Source: JAFAGX01 sp035623255
GTDB lineage: Bacteria > Acidobacteriota > Terriglobia > Terriglobales > Acidobacteriaceae
Length of the DNA: 59,129 nt
Assembly (NCBI GenBank): GCA_035623255.1
Contig: DASPTU010000007.1
Location: 1-59,129, forward strand
Reading direction: 5' to 3'
Made by a program: the position numbers and the translations under genes. A model generated the notes under the pieces. The model was given only the letters and a program-made list of their open reading frames with translations. It was not told the origin of the DNA and made no database searches. This document shows, in pieces, positions 17,415 to 26,208 of this stretch. Position 1 is the stretch's first letter; the number at the start of each line of letters is the position of its first letter.

Positions 17415-18470
17415 TCAGCGGCCTTGGGCCGCGAGCAAAGGATCGCGACGTTGCCGGATGGCCTCGATGGCGAGGTACATCTGCCAGGCGGTGACGAAGT
17501 GGATAGAACAATTTCGCCGGTTCGCTTCCTCCACCAACAAGTTGAACGCCGTTTCTAGCACGCCGTGCAATAACGCAGAGGAGTTCCGCTCTTGGGCTCC
17601 GTGCGTATACAGCTTTATGAAGGTATCGCCTCCAATGCGCGGCGCTAACTCCACCCACCGCCTGACGCGATACGGTGTTGCCAAGTTGCCGGGGCGAAGT
17701 TCGCCAGTTTCGAGGCGCGGGAGCCAACGGTCTCTCCAGCGCATTCCCAGAGGACCAGAGATAATCAGCAAATCGCCTTCGACGCTACCGCCAGCGATGA
17801 CGGGAATGCCCTTATCATACGATTTCGGTCTGTAGGGATCACCATTGCAATAGTAGATTGTGTTTACCAGACGAGCTTGCGTGGGAGAATCTCCGGACGG
17901 CATAGTAAAATCGGCATAACATCCCAGGTCTCGAAGCACTCGGATTTCATCGTTGAGGCCACACCACCGGCCGTCTGGTCGCGAATTATCGAGGGCCCAG
18001 TTGCCGTGGATAAAGCCAAACGCTATGTTCCCTTCCCGCCTACGCAGCAGGCCATGCTCTCTGTTCAATATGCTGCAAAAGCTTGATATGCGGTCCACGA
18101 AATTCTGGCGACCTTCGCCATCATGATGAAGATGGACCTCCACGTCTGCTATCCCTGCGCGTGCCATCTCTGCCAGAGGTTCTATTAAGGTCGGGTGATA
18201 TTCTTCCTGCGGGAAAAAAAACGTATGCCGAGGAGTGTTACCGAATGAGTCGCGCTTGCAGCGCTCCGCGGTCGCTGGCCATGAAGAACGCCACAAGGCA
18301 ACTCGAGATTGTGCGGTGGTCAGGTCAGGGCTCCGCCATTTAGGTTCGAAATGGTCCGCGACGGTTACCCAAATACGCTCAAGTAGAGGCGCGGCGCGAA
18401 GCGTAATTTGGTGCAATCGCTGTCTGAGGTAATATGGGCCCCAAATCTGTGAATTGTGGATGAGTCGCAT
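17415..18470 (-). CDS. Unassigned protein, possibly a polysaccharide-deacetylase-like barrel
   Basis: Protein of 351 residues that I cannot place firmly. Features hinting at the glycoside hydrolase/deacetylase barrel are an early Asp-His in WVTVADHFEP (residues 35-43), a His-rich strand EVHLHHDGEG (111-120), and FGFIHGNWALDN (151-162), where the His and Trp resemble a strand of deacetylase-like enzymes. No signal peptide or membrane segment is seen. It lies 29 bases downstream of the glycosyltransferase gene in the EPS operon. A role in modifying the polymer or a precursor is plausible; catalytic function is not shown. It lacks the classic TFDDGP motif. Confidence 0.5.
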   Translation of the reverse strand: MRLIHNSQIWGPYYLRQRLHQITLRAAPLLERIWVTVADHFEPKWRSPDLTTAQSRVALWRSSWPATAERCKRDSFGNTPRHTFFFPQEEYHPTLIEPLAEMARAGIADVEVHLHHDGEGRQNFVDRISSFCSILNREHGLLRRREGNIAFGFIHGNWALDNSRPDGRWCGLNDEIRVLRDLGCYADFTMPSGDSPTQARLVNTIYYCNGDPYRPKSYDKGIPVIAGGSVEGDLLIISGPLGMRWRDRWLPRLETGELRPGNLATPYRVRRWVELAPRIGGDTFIKLYTHGAQERNSSALLHGVLETAFNLLVEEANRRNCSIHFVTAWQMYLAIEAIRQRRDPLLAAQGR

Positions 18471-18500
18471 GTTTATGTCGGTTGCTTTCAGGTCATCGAT

Positions 18501-19733
18501 TCACCGGCTCATCACGGAAGTTGGTTTAACCGGTCTTTGCCATTTCTCTTTTCGTTGGCGCATTGCTTGCTCGAAGATTCCAAGCAATTCTTCGGCTGCT
18601 TCATCCCAACTGCGGTGAAATTGGTTCCAGATTGCGTGCTCATCCCAACTCCGTTCCATGCCGGTTTCAATTGCCTCAGCAAGAGCGCGCCAGTCTTTTG
18701 GAGCAACTAAAATCCCGCACGTCTCATTGACCAATTCGGGGATTCCACCGACGTCGGTTGCAATCACAGGGCGTCCGCAGCTGAGTGCTTCGATAACAAC
18801 ATTCGGCTGTCCCTCGCTGTAGCTGGGCAGAGCAAGCAGATTGGTGGCCGCGAGCCACCTTGCGACTTTGTGCGAAGAACAGGAACCAACCAGAGAGATT
18901 CGGTCCTCTAGTGCGAGGTACTTGGCTTTGTATCGCAAATGCTCGCCACCGATCCCATCTCCAACATAAACCAACTGGAGATTCGGGCGGCGGCGTGCCA
19001 GCGAAGCAAAGGCCTCGAGCAGCTCGAAGATACCCTTCTTGCCATCCAAACGCCCCACGAACAACACTAATTCGGCCTGGTCGTCCACGGCTAGTTCCGC
19101 GCGCGCTGCGCCGCGGTCCGCCAGGTGAAATACTGCCGGATCGCAGCCATTTCGGACCGTCCTGACCTTGCCGGGGTGGATACCCATCCGGATGGCTCGA
19201 TCTCGCAGGTCCTCGCTCTTGGTTACGACGAATGATGCCCGCTTCATTGCGAGCCGCGTCAACCATCTAGAAGCTGGATCGGCAATGCGATTCAAATCTG
19301 AGCCTATCGAGCAAATTACTGCTGGAATCCCGAACTTGCGCGCCGCTGCAACGGTGGCGTAGCCGTCCGGATATAGCCAGAAGTTGCAAGCCAGGTGCGG
19401 CATGTATTCACGGAAATAGGCCTCGAGGCGATTTGCACAGACCAAGCCGTTTATGCACCTGGTCACGCCAGGTAGAGCTGGATACTCGAAGTAGCATGCT
19501 TCCACGCCCGGTGGAGAACAAGGCAAGTCAGGGTGGCGATAGTCGTAACGCGGCTTAAACCATCGAGGATACCGCGGGAAAGGACAAATGACCTTCACTT
19601 CCATATTTTTTGAGAGTGCCAGAACGTTCTCATAGACAGAGTGACCGCGGTAAGGCTGTGTCGGTATCGGGAAAATCGACGTAACCACGACGACTTTCAA
19701 TCTCATTGCGTTGTCCTCGGTTATCGAGGTCAA
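18501..19733 (-). CDS. Family 4-type (GT-B) glycosyltransferase
   Basis: GT-B glycosyltransferase of 410 residues. The acceptor domain begins LKVVVVTSIFPIPTQPYRGH, a common opening of colanic-acid-type transferases with the flexible substrate loop. The donor domain has LVLFVGRLDGKKGIFELLEA, LVYVGDGIGGEHL and SEGQPNVVIEALSCGRP (EX7E motif), then VIATDVGGIPELV. Cytosolic, peripheral to the inner membrane. It directly abuts the preceding family 2 enzyme gene (start 19733, upstream stop at 19734). The first Met may be an upstream alternative; Met10 is another candidate. Sugar specificity unknown. Confidence 0.91.
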   Translation of the reverse strand: MTSITEDNAMRLKVVVVTSIFPIPTQPYRGHSVYENVLALSKNMEVKVICPFPRYPRWFKPRYDYRHPDLPCSPPGVEACYFEYPALPGVTRCINGLVCANRLEAYFREYMPHLACNFWLYPDGYATVAAARKFGIPAVICSIGSDLNRIADPASRWLTRLAMKRASFVVTKSEDLRDRAIRMGIHPGKVRTVRNGCDPAVFHLADRGAARAELAVDDQAELVLFVGRLDGKKGIFELLEAFASLARRRPNLQLVYVGDGIGGEHLRYKAKYLALEDRISLVGSCSSHKVARWLAATNLLALPSYSEGQPNVVIEALSCGRPVIATDVGGIPELVNETCGILVAPKDWRALAEAIETGMERSWDEHAIWNQFHRSWDEAAEELLGIFEQAMRQRKEKWQRPVKPTSVMSR

Positions 19734-21065
19734 TTACGTATGCTCAGGCTGACCATCGTTGAGTCTCGAATCCGCGCCCTTTTTGCCAGTTGGAAATGAA
19801 CTGGGTGCTCCGAAAGTCCAAATTTTCCAAAGCGGTCCTCTGGTGAACAGAAACTTATAGAAGCCCACAACTACGGCAGCGTTCAACATACAGAAGGCTC
19901 TTGCCGCGCCCCCTATTGGCGTCAAAGCCGGAATACCCTTCCCCGCTCCTAGAGCGGCAAGGGCGTAGAAGCCGATCTGTGATCCCAGCGCTGCCGCGTA
20001 AATGAAAGAATGATTCGCCAGCAACGCACTGCTGACCAGCATTATGGCCAGCAGGACCGGCACAAGCAGGCGCAATAGTTTATGGGAGATCAGCTCGAAT
20101 CGCAGCCGGTTCTCCCGCGAGAGCAACCAGGGCGCTAGCTGTAGAAGTTGGAAGTTGCCAGCTAGCGTACGCACCTTGCGATGAAATTCTCCGCGCAAAT
20201 TCTTGGGCCAGATATCATGGACTCGTGCGCGATTGTCCAGAACTGACCTGTAGCCCTGGCGAATGACACTGAGGGGTTGCAGCATGTCATCCAGAATGAT
20301 TCCGTTTGGCAGAGCCTTGGCCAACTCGTGGCGGACGGCATAAAATCCGCCGTAGACACCCAGCGGCGAATCAACTTTCGCCTCGCAATTGCGAATCCAC
20401 TGCTCGTATCGCCAATACAGGCCCCCAACGGCCTTAGCGCCTGAATTGTGCCCCTCATCGCGCAATACTAGCTCGCCGGCAACGCATCCGACTTGAGGGT
20501 CAGCAAAATTGCTGAGCAACAATCGCAGGGCGTTGCGCTCAATCCAGGGACGAATGTCAAGAAACAATAGGATCTCGCCGGTGGCGCGTTGCATCCCTAG
20601 GTTCAGGGCGGCGGCTTTGCCTCTATGCTCAGGGCATCTGATGGACCTGACATGGGGGTCGCGGAATTCCTGCAGGATACGGTCCGTGCCGTCGGTCGAT
20701 CCATCGGATACGATTTCTATTTCCATTCGATCGTGCGGATAATCCAGCGACAAAAGGTGCGCCACTTTCTGGCGCAACAGTGCTGCACCGTTGTGAACAG
20801 CGAGGATAATGCTGATCGTGGGAAACATAGGTGCTTGCTGCTGTGGCCTAGGGTGCAGACGGCTACGCAAGTACATCCACAACGGATATCCCGCGAAGGT
20901 GTAGAGCATCAGGCCTGCAGCACACCAGAAAGCATAGGTATAAATATGGATGGCCTGCATCTGATTTCTCAGAGCTGGAAGCGCATTACGGTGCCGAAAA
21001 GCCGCATCCACGCGACTGTTCAGCCTGATTGTTGGAACACTTGGAATCACCTGCTGCTGAATCAA
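19734..21065 (-). CDS. Membrane-bound family 2 glycosyltransferase
   Basis: Protein of 443 residues with an N-terminal helix (about 42-60), a cytosolic GT-A domain (about 80-310) and three or so C-terminal membrane segments (about 325-410). This is the layout of processive or EpsH-like cellulose-synthase-type transferases. TISIILAVHNGAALLRQKV opens the domain; IVSDGSTDGTD binds the nucleotide. The DxD-like motif reads LFLDIRP rather than the usual DA(D/N). GIILDDMLQP supplies the catalytic acid. A more likely start is the internal Met at residue 36, because the preceding stretch is not conserved-looking. It may build the backbone of the EPS repeat or extend it. Confidence 0.88.
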   Translation of the reverse strand: MIQQQVIPSVPTIRLNSRVDAAFRHRNALPALRNQMQAIHIYTYAFWCAAGLMLYTFAGYPLWMYLRSRLHPRPQQQAPMFPTISIILAVHNGAALLRQKVAHLLSLDYPHDRMEIEIVSDGSTDGTDRILQEFRDPHVRSIRCPEHRGKAAALNLGMQRATGEILLFLDIRPWIERNALRLLLSNFADPQVGCVAGELVLRDEGHNSGAKAVGGLYWRYEQWIRNCEAKVDSPLGVYGGFYAVRHELAKALPNGIILDDMLQPLSVIRQGYRSVLDNRARVHDIWPKNLRGEFHRKVRTLAGNFQLLQLAPWLLSRENRLRFELISHKLLRLLVPVLLAIMLVSSALLANHSFIYAAALGSQIGFYALAALGAGKGIPALTPIGGAARAFCMLNAAVVVGFYKFLFTRGPLWKIWTFGAPSSFPTGKKGADSRLNDGQPEHT

Positions 21066-21109
21066 AGCCGATGTAACGGCGTCTGCCTATTGTTTCGATC
21101 TGCGAGGGT

Positions 21110-22567
21110 TCAGTGACGGAAGTGGACTAGGCCGTATATCACGATGATCAGCGCCACTTCGGTCGTAATCGTAGAGAATAGCCAATGGGTGCGATCCGCT
21201 GATTTGCCGTTACCTCTCTGAAGCGCGATCATCGCGGTGGCCAGTCCAAGAACGAGGTACATGGTTGTCGTATAGCTGCGCGACAAAAACCAAGCCGTCG
21301 TAATAAAAGACACCAAGGCCAAGCGCATCGTCCCAATCCAGAGCTGTGGCACGCCGGGCGAAAGAGCAGAATTACAACTCGTTATTGCCGTTGCCTGAAT
21401 CGGAATCAGAGCCGGCGGCGCTTCGCAGGCCAAGAAGTATTTCGAAACCAGGATTCCTTCCGAAAGTACTGCGGTTCTCCTGAAGCCACCGTTATTGTTG
21501 ATGCAGCCCGCTTCGAACAGGGGCAATAGCCCAAAGAGCTTGCCCGGCTGCCTTTGCACGGGGATCAACCGGTTTAGGTTCGTCGTGGTTGTCACCAGTA
21601 ATGCCACCCAGAGCGTGCTTCCCAACAGCCCAAGCTCGGCAAGACATAGTACGAAAGAATTGTGGGCCGTGATCTCGTACAAGTCCGTGAAACCATTGAA
21701 TCCGATTCCAAATAACGGAGAACTCTTGAACATTTCCAGTCCATTCGCCCAAGCCTCCAGCCGGTCGGTGCCGTCAGCAGTGGAAATTCCGCGACCACCT
21801 GTGAAGTCTAGCGCCAACATGCCAAAGATGAGTGTGGCGGCTAGAACCATGGACGCTGTTGTGCCCAGTTTTTTCCTGGCTGCCATGAGTGCCACGGCGG
21901 CCAGTCCGATCAATCCCCCGCGAGAGTGCGTCAAATACGTGGCCCATAGCATCACGGCCCCAGGTAGGAGCACCAAAAAGAAATTGGATACCACTCGCCC
22001 TCGCCGCCAAGCAACAAAGGTAAGCGGCAAAGCGATCAAGAGAATTTGCGCAAGATCATTCGGATCGCTGAGAAAGCCCGCACCTCGAGTTCGAGCCAAT
22101 TGGCCGATCAGTTCGTCCTGCGGAGTATAGATATTGGTTCGCAAGATGAACATTTCTCCTTGAAAGCCTAAGTAATATCCGCAGAGCACCTCCACAGCGA
22201 CAAATAGGCAGGACGCAACTGCGGCCCCGATCGCAATCTTTAGCCTTCGAATTGTCGTTACGTTTACGACGATAAAGAAAAATACCGCCGCGCTTGGGAG
22301 GAACATCCGCCAGCTTTCGAAGACTCCGCCTAGCCATCCATGAGCCACTTGCGACAAGGAAATTGCCACAATGAATCCGAGAAGCAAGTATGTCTGGATG
22401 GACGACTCCCAATACCTGTAGGTCAACATGCTGGGAATGGAGGCTAAAGCAGTTATCCCGGCGAGAAATATCAACGCGTGATAGGTAGCCCATTCCTTTC
22501 CAAATTGCTCTGGAGAGATGATCGTAACTGCGATATACACGATGGTGAGCGCGAATCCCATGATCAA
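21110..22567 (-). CDS. O-antigen ligase/polymerase-like protein (Wzy_C family)
   Basis: Integral membrane protein of 485 residues with about 10-12 hydrophobic helices. The periplasmic loop containing GAGFLSDPNDLAQILLIALP and the segment YLTHSRGGLIGLAAV are typical of the Wzy_C / O-antigen ligase family; the SRGG motif is diagnostic. Later, SPLFGIGFNGFTDL and AHNSFVLCLAELG match the conserved HNxxL region that carries the catalytic His. In a locus with flippase, chain-length protein and exporter, it most likely polymerises the repeat units in the periplasm rather than ligating them to lipid A. Confidence 0.87.
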   Translation of the reverse strand: MIMGFALTIVYIAVTIISPEQFGKEWATYHALIFLAGITALASIPSMLTYRYWESSIQTYLLLGFIVAISLSQVAHGWLGGVFESWRMFLPSAAVFFFIVVNVTTIRRLKIAIGAAVASCLFVAVEVLCGYYLGFQGEMFILRTNIYTPQDELIGQLARTRGAGFLSDPNDLAQILLIALPLTFVAWRRGRVVSNFFLVLLPGAVMLWATYLTHSRGGLIGLAAVALMAARKKLGTTASMVLAATLIFGMLALDFTGGRGISTADGTDRLEAWANGLEMFKSSPLFGIGFNGFTDLYEITAHNSFVLCLAELGLLGSTLWVALLVTTTTNLNRLIPVQRQPGKLFGLLPLFEAGCINNNGGFRRTAVLSEGILVSKYFLACEAPPALIPIQATAITSCNSALSPGVPQLWIGTMRLALVSFITTAWFLSRSYTTTMYLVLGLATAMIALQRGNGKSADRTHWLFSTITTEVALIIVIYGLVHFRH

Positions 22568-22676
22568 GCGACAATTTCATTCGACGTATTCAAGCTTAGT
22601 TAACTCATTCATGAATTGGTTTTGACCGTTTTATGATAATCGCGGAACAGCCATTCCACAGGAGCAAGATCTGGCT

Positions 22677-24095
22677 TCACTGAGCGCCGCGTCCGAGAAG
22701 AACAGTCTTGATGGTGTTCAAAGCAATCAGCAGGTCGAGCCCCACTGACTTGTTTTTAATGTAATAAAGATCATAGCAGAGTTTTTCTTTGGCGTCCTCA
22801 ACCGAACTTCCGTACCTATAAAGGGTCTGGGCCCATCCTGTGATTCCCGGACGCACAGATTCCCGCAATTGATAGTAAGGAATCTTCTGACTGAGCGCTG
22901 CGACAAACTCAGGGCGTTCTGGCCGCGGACCCACGAGACTCATGTCGCCCTTCAACAAGTTTAGGAGCTGCGGAATCTCATCGATGCGTGTTTTACGAAG
23001 GAATTTGCCAACGTGAGTGATTCGAGGATCGCCGCGCGAGGCCCAGGTTGGCCCTGTCTCTGCCTCGGCGTCGGAACACATCGTGCGAAATTTGTAGCAG
23101 CGAAACACTACGCCATCCCGTCCCACGCGATTCTGCGAGTACAAGACCCGTCCCGGCGAGCTCAACTTGATTGCTAGAACGACGAATGGAATTAGCGGCA
23201 AGCTGAGTAACAATCCGACAATCGAAATCAACACGGAAGCGAACCGCTTGTAAATTCGAAAAAGCCGTGAGGAATGCGAGCCTGGTGAAAACAGCAGCCA
23301 GCTCAATCTGATGGATTCGATAGGGACTTTTCCGGTAATCGATTCATAAACGTCATATCCATCTTGGACTCGAACGCCGTGATTCTTCAGCGCTAGCAAC
23401 ACCTCAACAGGTAGCCTTCCACGCCGTTCCTCCATAGCTACCACGATGCGGTCTATGCCGCGGATCTGTCGACCGACGCCGTACTCCTCGCTGAAGCAGG
23501 TCTGCAGGGGAGTGAGCGGTATTTCGCTTCGGTCGCGGTTGTCGCATCGCTCTTCGATTGAGGGCATTCGGGCGCGGCCCGCGATGCGAATTCCCAGCTC
23601 CGGGCGGGTTTTGATTTCATGTATCAGAGACTCTGCCAGCGAGCCCTCTCCTAAAATGACCACGCGTTCCGCAAGGCTCGCCGTGCTATTGATGGCCGAA
23701 AACAACCTTCGCCAGAGCAGCAGTAGTAACCCAACGAATAGGAGACCAATGTTAAAAACTCCACGGCCCAATTTCATTGGCGGGTACAGATAGTAGAGGA
23801 GACCCAACGCGATATACGCGACGCCAACGACTTGGATGAGACGAACAACTGCCTCGCGCCGATTACTTACGATAGCGGAGTCATAGAGATCAAAACAGTA
23901 CATGCAAGTCAGAAAAGCTACCGACACAAACAATATTTTCAGAAAGCCGTCATCATGCGTAAGCATGAAGCTGGTTCTCTCGGGGCCCAACCGGACCACT
24001 GCGGAACCCAAAAGGGCAACAGAAACCAAACAGGCTTCGGAGATTCCCAGAATAAGCGTACGTTTCGGGATATAGGCGTGCAGGAAACGGATCAA
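22677..24095 (-). CDS. Undecaprenyl-phosphate glycosylphosphotransferase (initiating enzyme)
   Basis: Protein of 472 residues. Four or five N-terminal membrane helices (about 10-125) precede a nucleotide-binding-like region (VVILGEGSLAESLIHEI), a further membrane re-entrant helix (about 285-310), and a C-terminal bacterial sugar transferase domain with LYSQNRVGRDGVVFRCYKFR, TRIDEIPQLLNLLKGDMSLV and GPRPERPEFV. This is the WcaJ/EpsL-like polyisoprenyl-phosphate hexose-1-phosphate transferase that starts repeat-unit synthesis. The variant with this central region is the one that usually accompanies exosortase loci. It lies directly after the PEP-CTERM gene in transcription order. Confidence 0.93.
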   Translation of the reverse strand: MIRFLHAYIPKRTLILGISEACLVSVALLGSAVVRLGPERTSFMLTHDDGFLKILFVSVAFLTCMYCFDLYDSAIVSNRREAVVRLIQVVGVAYIALGLLYYLYPPMKLGRGVFNIGLLFVGLLLLLWRRLFSAINSTASLAERVVILGEGSLAESLIHEIKTRPELGIRIAGRARMPSIEERCDNRDRSEIPLTPLQTCFSEEYGVGRQIRGIDRIVVAMEERRGRLPVEVLLALKNHGVRVQDGYDVYESITGKVPIESIRLSWLLFSPGSHSSRLFRIYKRFASVLISIVGLLLSLPLIPFVVLAIKLSSPGRVLYSQNRVGRDGVVFRCYKFRTMCSDAEAETGPTWASRGDPRITHVGKFLRKTRIDEIPQLLNLLKGDMSLVGPRPERPEFVAALSQKIPYYQLRESVRPGITGWAQTLYRYGSSVEDAKEKLCYDLYYIKNKSVGLDLLIALNTIKTVLLGRGAQ

Positions 24096-24164
24096 GCGAC
24101 GCTCCGGCTTTTGAGGGAGTTAACGAGAACGGAGTTTCCGCGCAATACCAACGAGAGCGACTTA

Positions 24165-24449
24165 TTAATGATGTTCTGAATGGTTCCGACGCCTGGCGAC
24201 TGCTCCGGCGATCAAGAGTGCTGTGCCAAATAACAGCGCCGTTGCCGGCTCCGGAACAGGCGCTGGCCCCGGCCCGACGGGAGGTGGAGGATTGAAAGCC
24301 CGCAGTGGATCTTGCTTCGGGCAACCCCAGCTCAAGAGTGCCACGACGAGGGTAAGCCCAAGAATCAAGCGCTTGGGCAAACTCTTCAATTCCCGTTTTG
24401 ATGCCGTCCAATTGGAGAGTGTAATCAGGGGCCAGTTGATGTTTCTCAT
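24165..24449 (-). CDS. Very small PEP-CTERM sorting-domain protein
   Basis: Protein of 94 residues. The C-terminus is a textbook PEP-CTERM signal: VPEPATALLFGTALLIAGAV (residues 65-84) followed by ARRR. This is the motif recognised by exosortase, whose gene lies two genes upstream. A basic N-terminus and a hydrophobic stretch (about 28-40) act as a signal peptide ending near LLSWGC (Cys43). That is not a standard lipobox because Ser and Trp precede GC. Between Cys43 and the sorting motif lie only about 20 residues, mostly Pro and Gly. AAGGACGG lies nine bases upstream of the ATG. The 172-base gap ahead of it is AT-rich (near 24580-24610) and could hold an internal promoter. Confidence 0.88.
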   Translation of the reverse strand: MRNINWPLITLSNWTASKRELKSLPKRLILGLTLVVALLSWGCPKQDPLRAFNPPPPVGPGPAPVPEPATALLFGTALLIAGAVARRRNHSEHH

Positions 24450-24621
24450 GGGCGCACCGTCCTTCTATCTGAAATGACTCGGAATTGAGCCTAAAGTCTA
24501 TCTTCCGCTCGACGTAGAGAGGTGGCCGAGCATTGCCTGGTCAAAATCAAGGAAAGCTTCCGTCCCTTTTAATTCCGTAGATAATATAATGTACATGTTA
24601 ACTTACATCGATTCGAGAGGC

Positions 24622-25251
24622 TCAATTTGGAAGAAATTCAGCGACTTGAGGATAGACGCGGTGCGCGAATTCCGCAGCGCGCGCCTGGGCACTTATTTCT
24701 CCATCATTTGCGTTCGTCCAGATGCGAATCATTGCGCCGTCGGTCGCTTTGTTTTGCAATGCATCAGCAACCATCCAGAACTTGGCTTGGTATTCGCTTG
24801 CGATGATCCGTCCATGTGACTGATACCAATAGAGGACCATATATCGGCTCGTTCCCTGTGCCACTAGGTATCCGCTCGCCAGAACGGGAACCCCACGCAC
24901 GGAACCAATCTCGACGTTGCTGGAGTGGATTGGCTCCCACCCGGAGCCCGGGAGGCAATTCTTAGGAGAGTGAATTTTGTCGCCGGAACGCTGGTCCAGG
25001 TAGTAGGCAATATAGAGTTCAATCGGGGGAGCGCTTCCAAGATATATTCGGTTGATATAAGCGTCCGCGCCAATTTCGCGCACAATGTCGCTCTCGAAGG
25101 GACGCTCCTCACTATGTAGTAAACCGATCTTGGATGGAAATTCGCGCAATGGACGCGAGGGCAAGGTAGCTTCTCTCGGTCTAGTGTTACGCGTGGCGAA
25201 GATTCCTGCGAGCAGAATCAGCGCGACGATGCCGGTGCGCAGGGCCATCAC
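24622..25251 (-). CDS. epsI: EpsI, exosortase-associated protein
   Basis: Protein of 209 residues with one N-terminal membrane helix and a periplasmic domain. The diagnostic part is HSPKNCLPGSGWEPIHSS (about 93-110), the Cys-containing core of the EpsI family, preceded by the YIAYYLDQRSGDKI segment. EpsI proteins are found beside exosortase genes or fused to exosortase C-termini; their precise role in exopolysaccharide production or sorting is unresolved. The first codon GTG (25251) overlaps the exosortase stop (GTGA), and ATG 25248 is an equally good start. Close coupling to exosortase supports joint function. Confidence 0.92.
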   Translation of the reverse strand: MMALRTGIVALILLAGIFATRNTRPREATLPSRPLREFPSKIGLLHSEERPFESDIVREIGADAYINRIYLGSAPPIELYIAYYLDQRSGDKIHSPKNCLPGSGWEPIHSSNVEIGSVRGVPVLASGYLVAQGTSRYMVLYWYQSHGRIIASEYQAKFWMVADALQNKATDGAMIRIWTNANDGEISAQARAAEFAHRVYPQVAEFLPN

Positions 25252-26180
25252 AAAGTTCCCCGCGTGGCGTTATGATACAAGGAGAGTTGACTGAGCAATC
25301 TGTGAACCAGCAGGATTGAAAGAAAAGCCAGCGCGAAGCAACCCAGGCCGAGTGCCAAATGAACTGCGCCGGAATCCACGGCGGGCCCGAAAAAATAACT
25401 TAGCACGCCCGTTGCAACGAGACGCAGGCAGTTACTCATGATCGCAATGGGAATGGCCGCCACCGCCAGCGCCGTGCGTTTCCATAAACCCGACCGCGCC
25501 AAGTACCCAAAAGCGACCGTCGCAGCTAGCAACGAGAACAGGGAGCGGATCCCGCTACAGGCTTCGACGACATTGAGCGTGCAGTTTGGGAGAATGAGCA
25601 GATTCCCCTCTCGCACGGTGTGAATCCCGAGCGCAATTAGACCGACCGCCCCCCATCGTGATGCAAACAACTGAAGAGGAAGTGTCATTTGGTAATAGAC
25701 GATTGCTGGCAGGGGGATCATGAAAAGCAAATAGCCTATCGGAAATGCAATGGATCGCAGCGTCTCGCGACCGGCCAGAAACAAGACGATCCCTGAGATC
25801 AAGATCACCAAAGACAATCGAGCAATAAACAACTCCCCGCCGAGCATCCCAAGAACTCGCAGCCCGACTGCGAATAGGATGACGCCAAGACCGAGATTAT
25901 ACGGACGCAGAGGCAGCGAGTGCCATCGATGGCGCTCGTGCCACAAGACATAGCCGGCAAAAACCGGAACAAAGAATCCGTGGCCATAGTTAGGATCGTC
26001 CCGCCATTGTCGCACCAGCGAGGCAAAGACAGAGGCATACATGATTGCCACCAAAGTGAGGAGTGACAAGGCCGCGAACCACGCGCCCGTCTGCGGATTG
26101 TCCGGTGATGTATCTTTCTCCCGACTTTTGCCGAAGAGCTCGTGTCTGGAGGCGAGAAGGTTGTCTGTATGTGTTATCAA
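25248..26180 (-). CDS. Exosortase (EpsH/Xrt family transpeptidase)
   Basis: Integral membrane protein of 310 residues with about eight helices. The three invariant residues expected for exosortases are all present: Cys208 in VVEACSGIRSLF, Arg253 in SNCLRLVATG and His274 in DSGAVHLALG, each at the periplasmic end of a helix. The family cleaves the PEP-CTERM signal of exported proteins, and the probable in-locus substrate is the 94-residue protein at 24165. EpsI is encoded immediately downstream with a four-base overlap. Together with the polyprenyl glycosylphosphotransferase and Wzz this is the classic EPS-associated exosortase arrangement, most like XrtA; the subtype is inferred. Confidence 0.95.
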   Translation of the reverse strand: MITHTDNLLASRHELFGKSREKDTSPDNPQTGAWFAALSLLTLVAIMYASVFASLVRQWRDDPNYGHGFFVPVFAGYVLWHERHRWHSLPLRPYNLGLGVILFAVGLRVLGMLGGELFIARLSLVILISGIVLFLAGRETLRSIAFPIGYLLFMIPLPAIVYYQMTLPLQLFASRWGAVGLIALGIHTVREGNLLILPNCTLNVVEACSGIRSLFSLLAATVAFGYLARSGLWKRTALAVAAIPIAIMSNCLRLVATGVLSYFFGPAVDSGAVHLALGLGCFALAFLSILLVHRLLSQLSLYHNATRGTL

Positions 26181-26208
26181 TTTCCGCGCAGCCTCAAGGT
26201 CACCTAAG

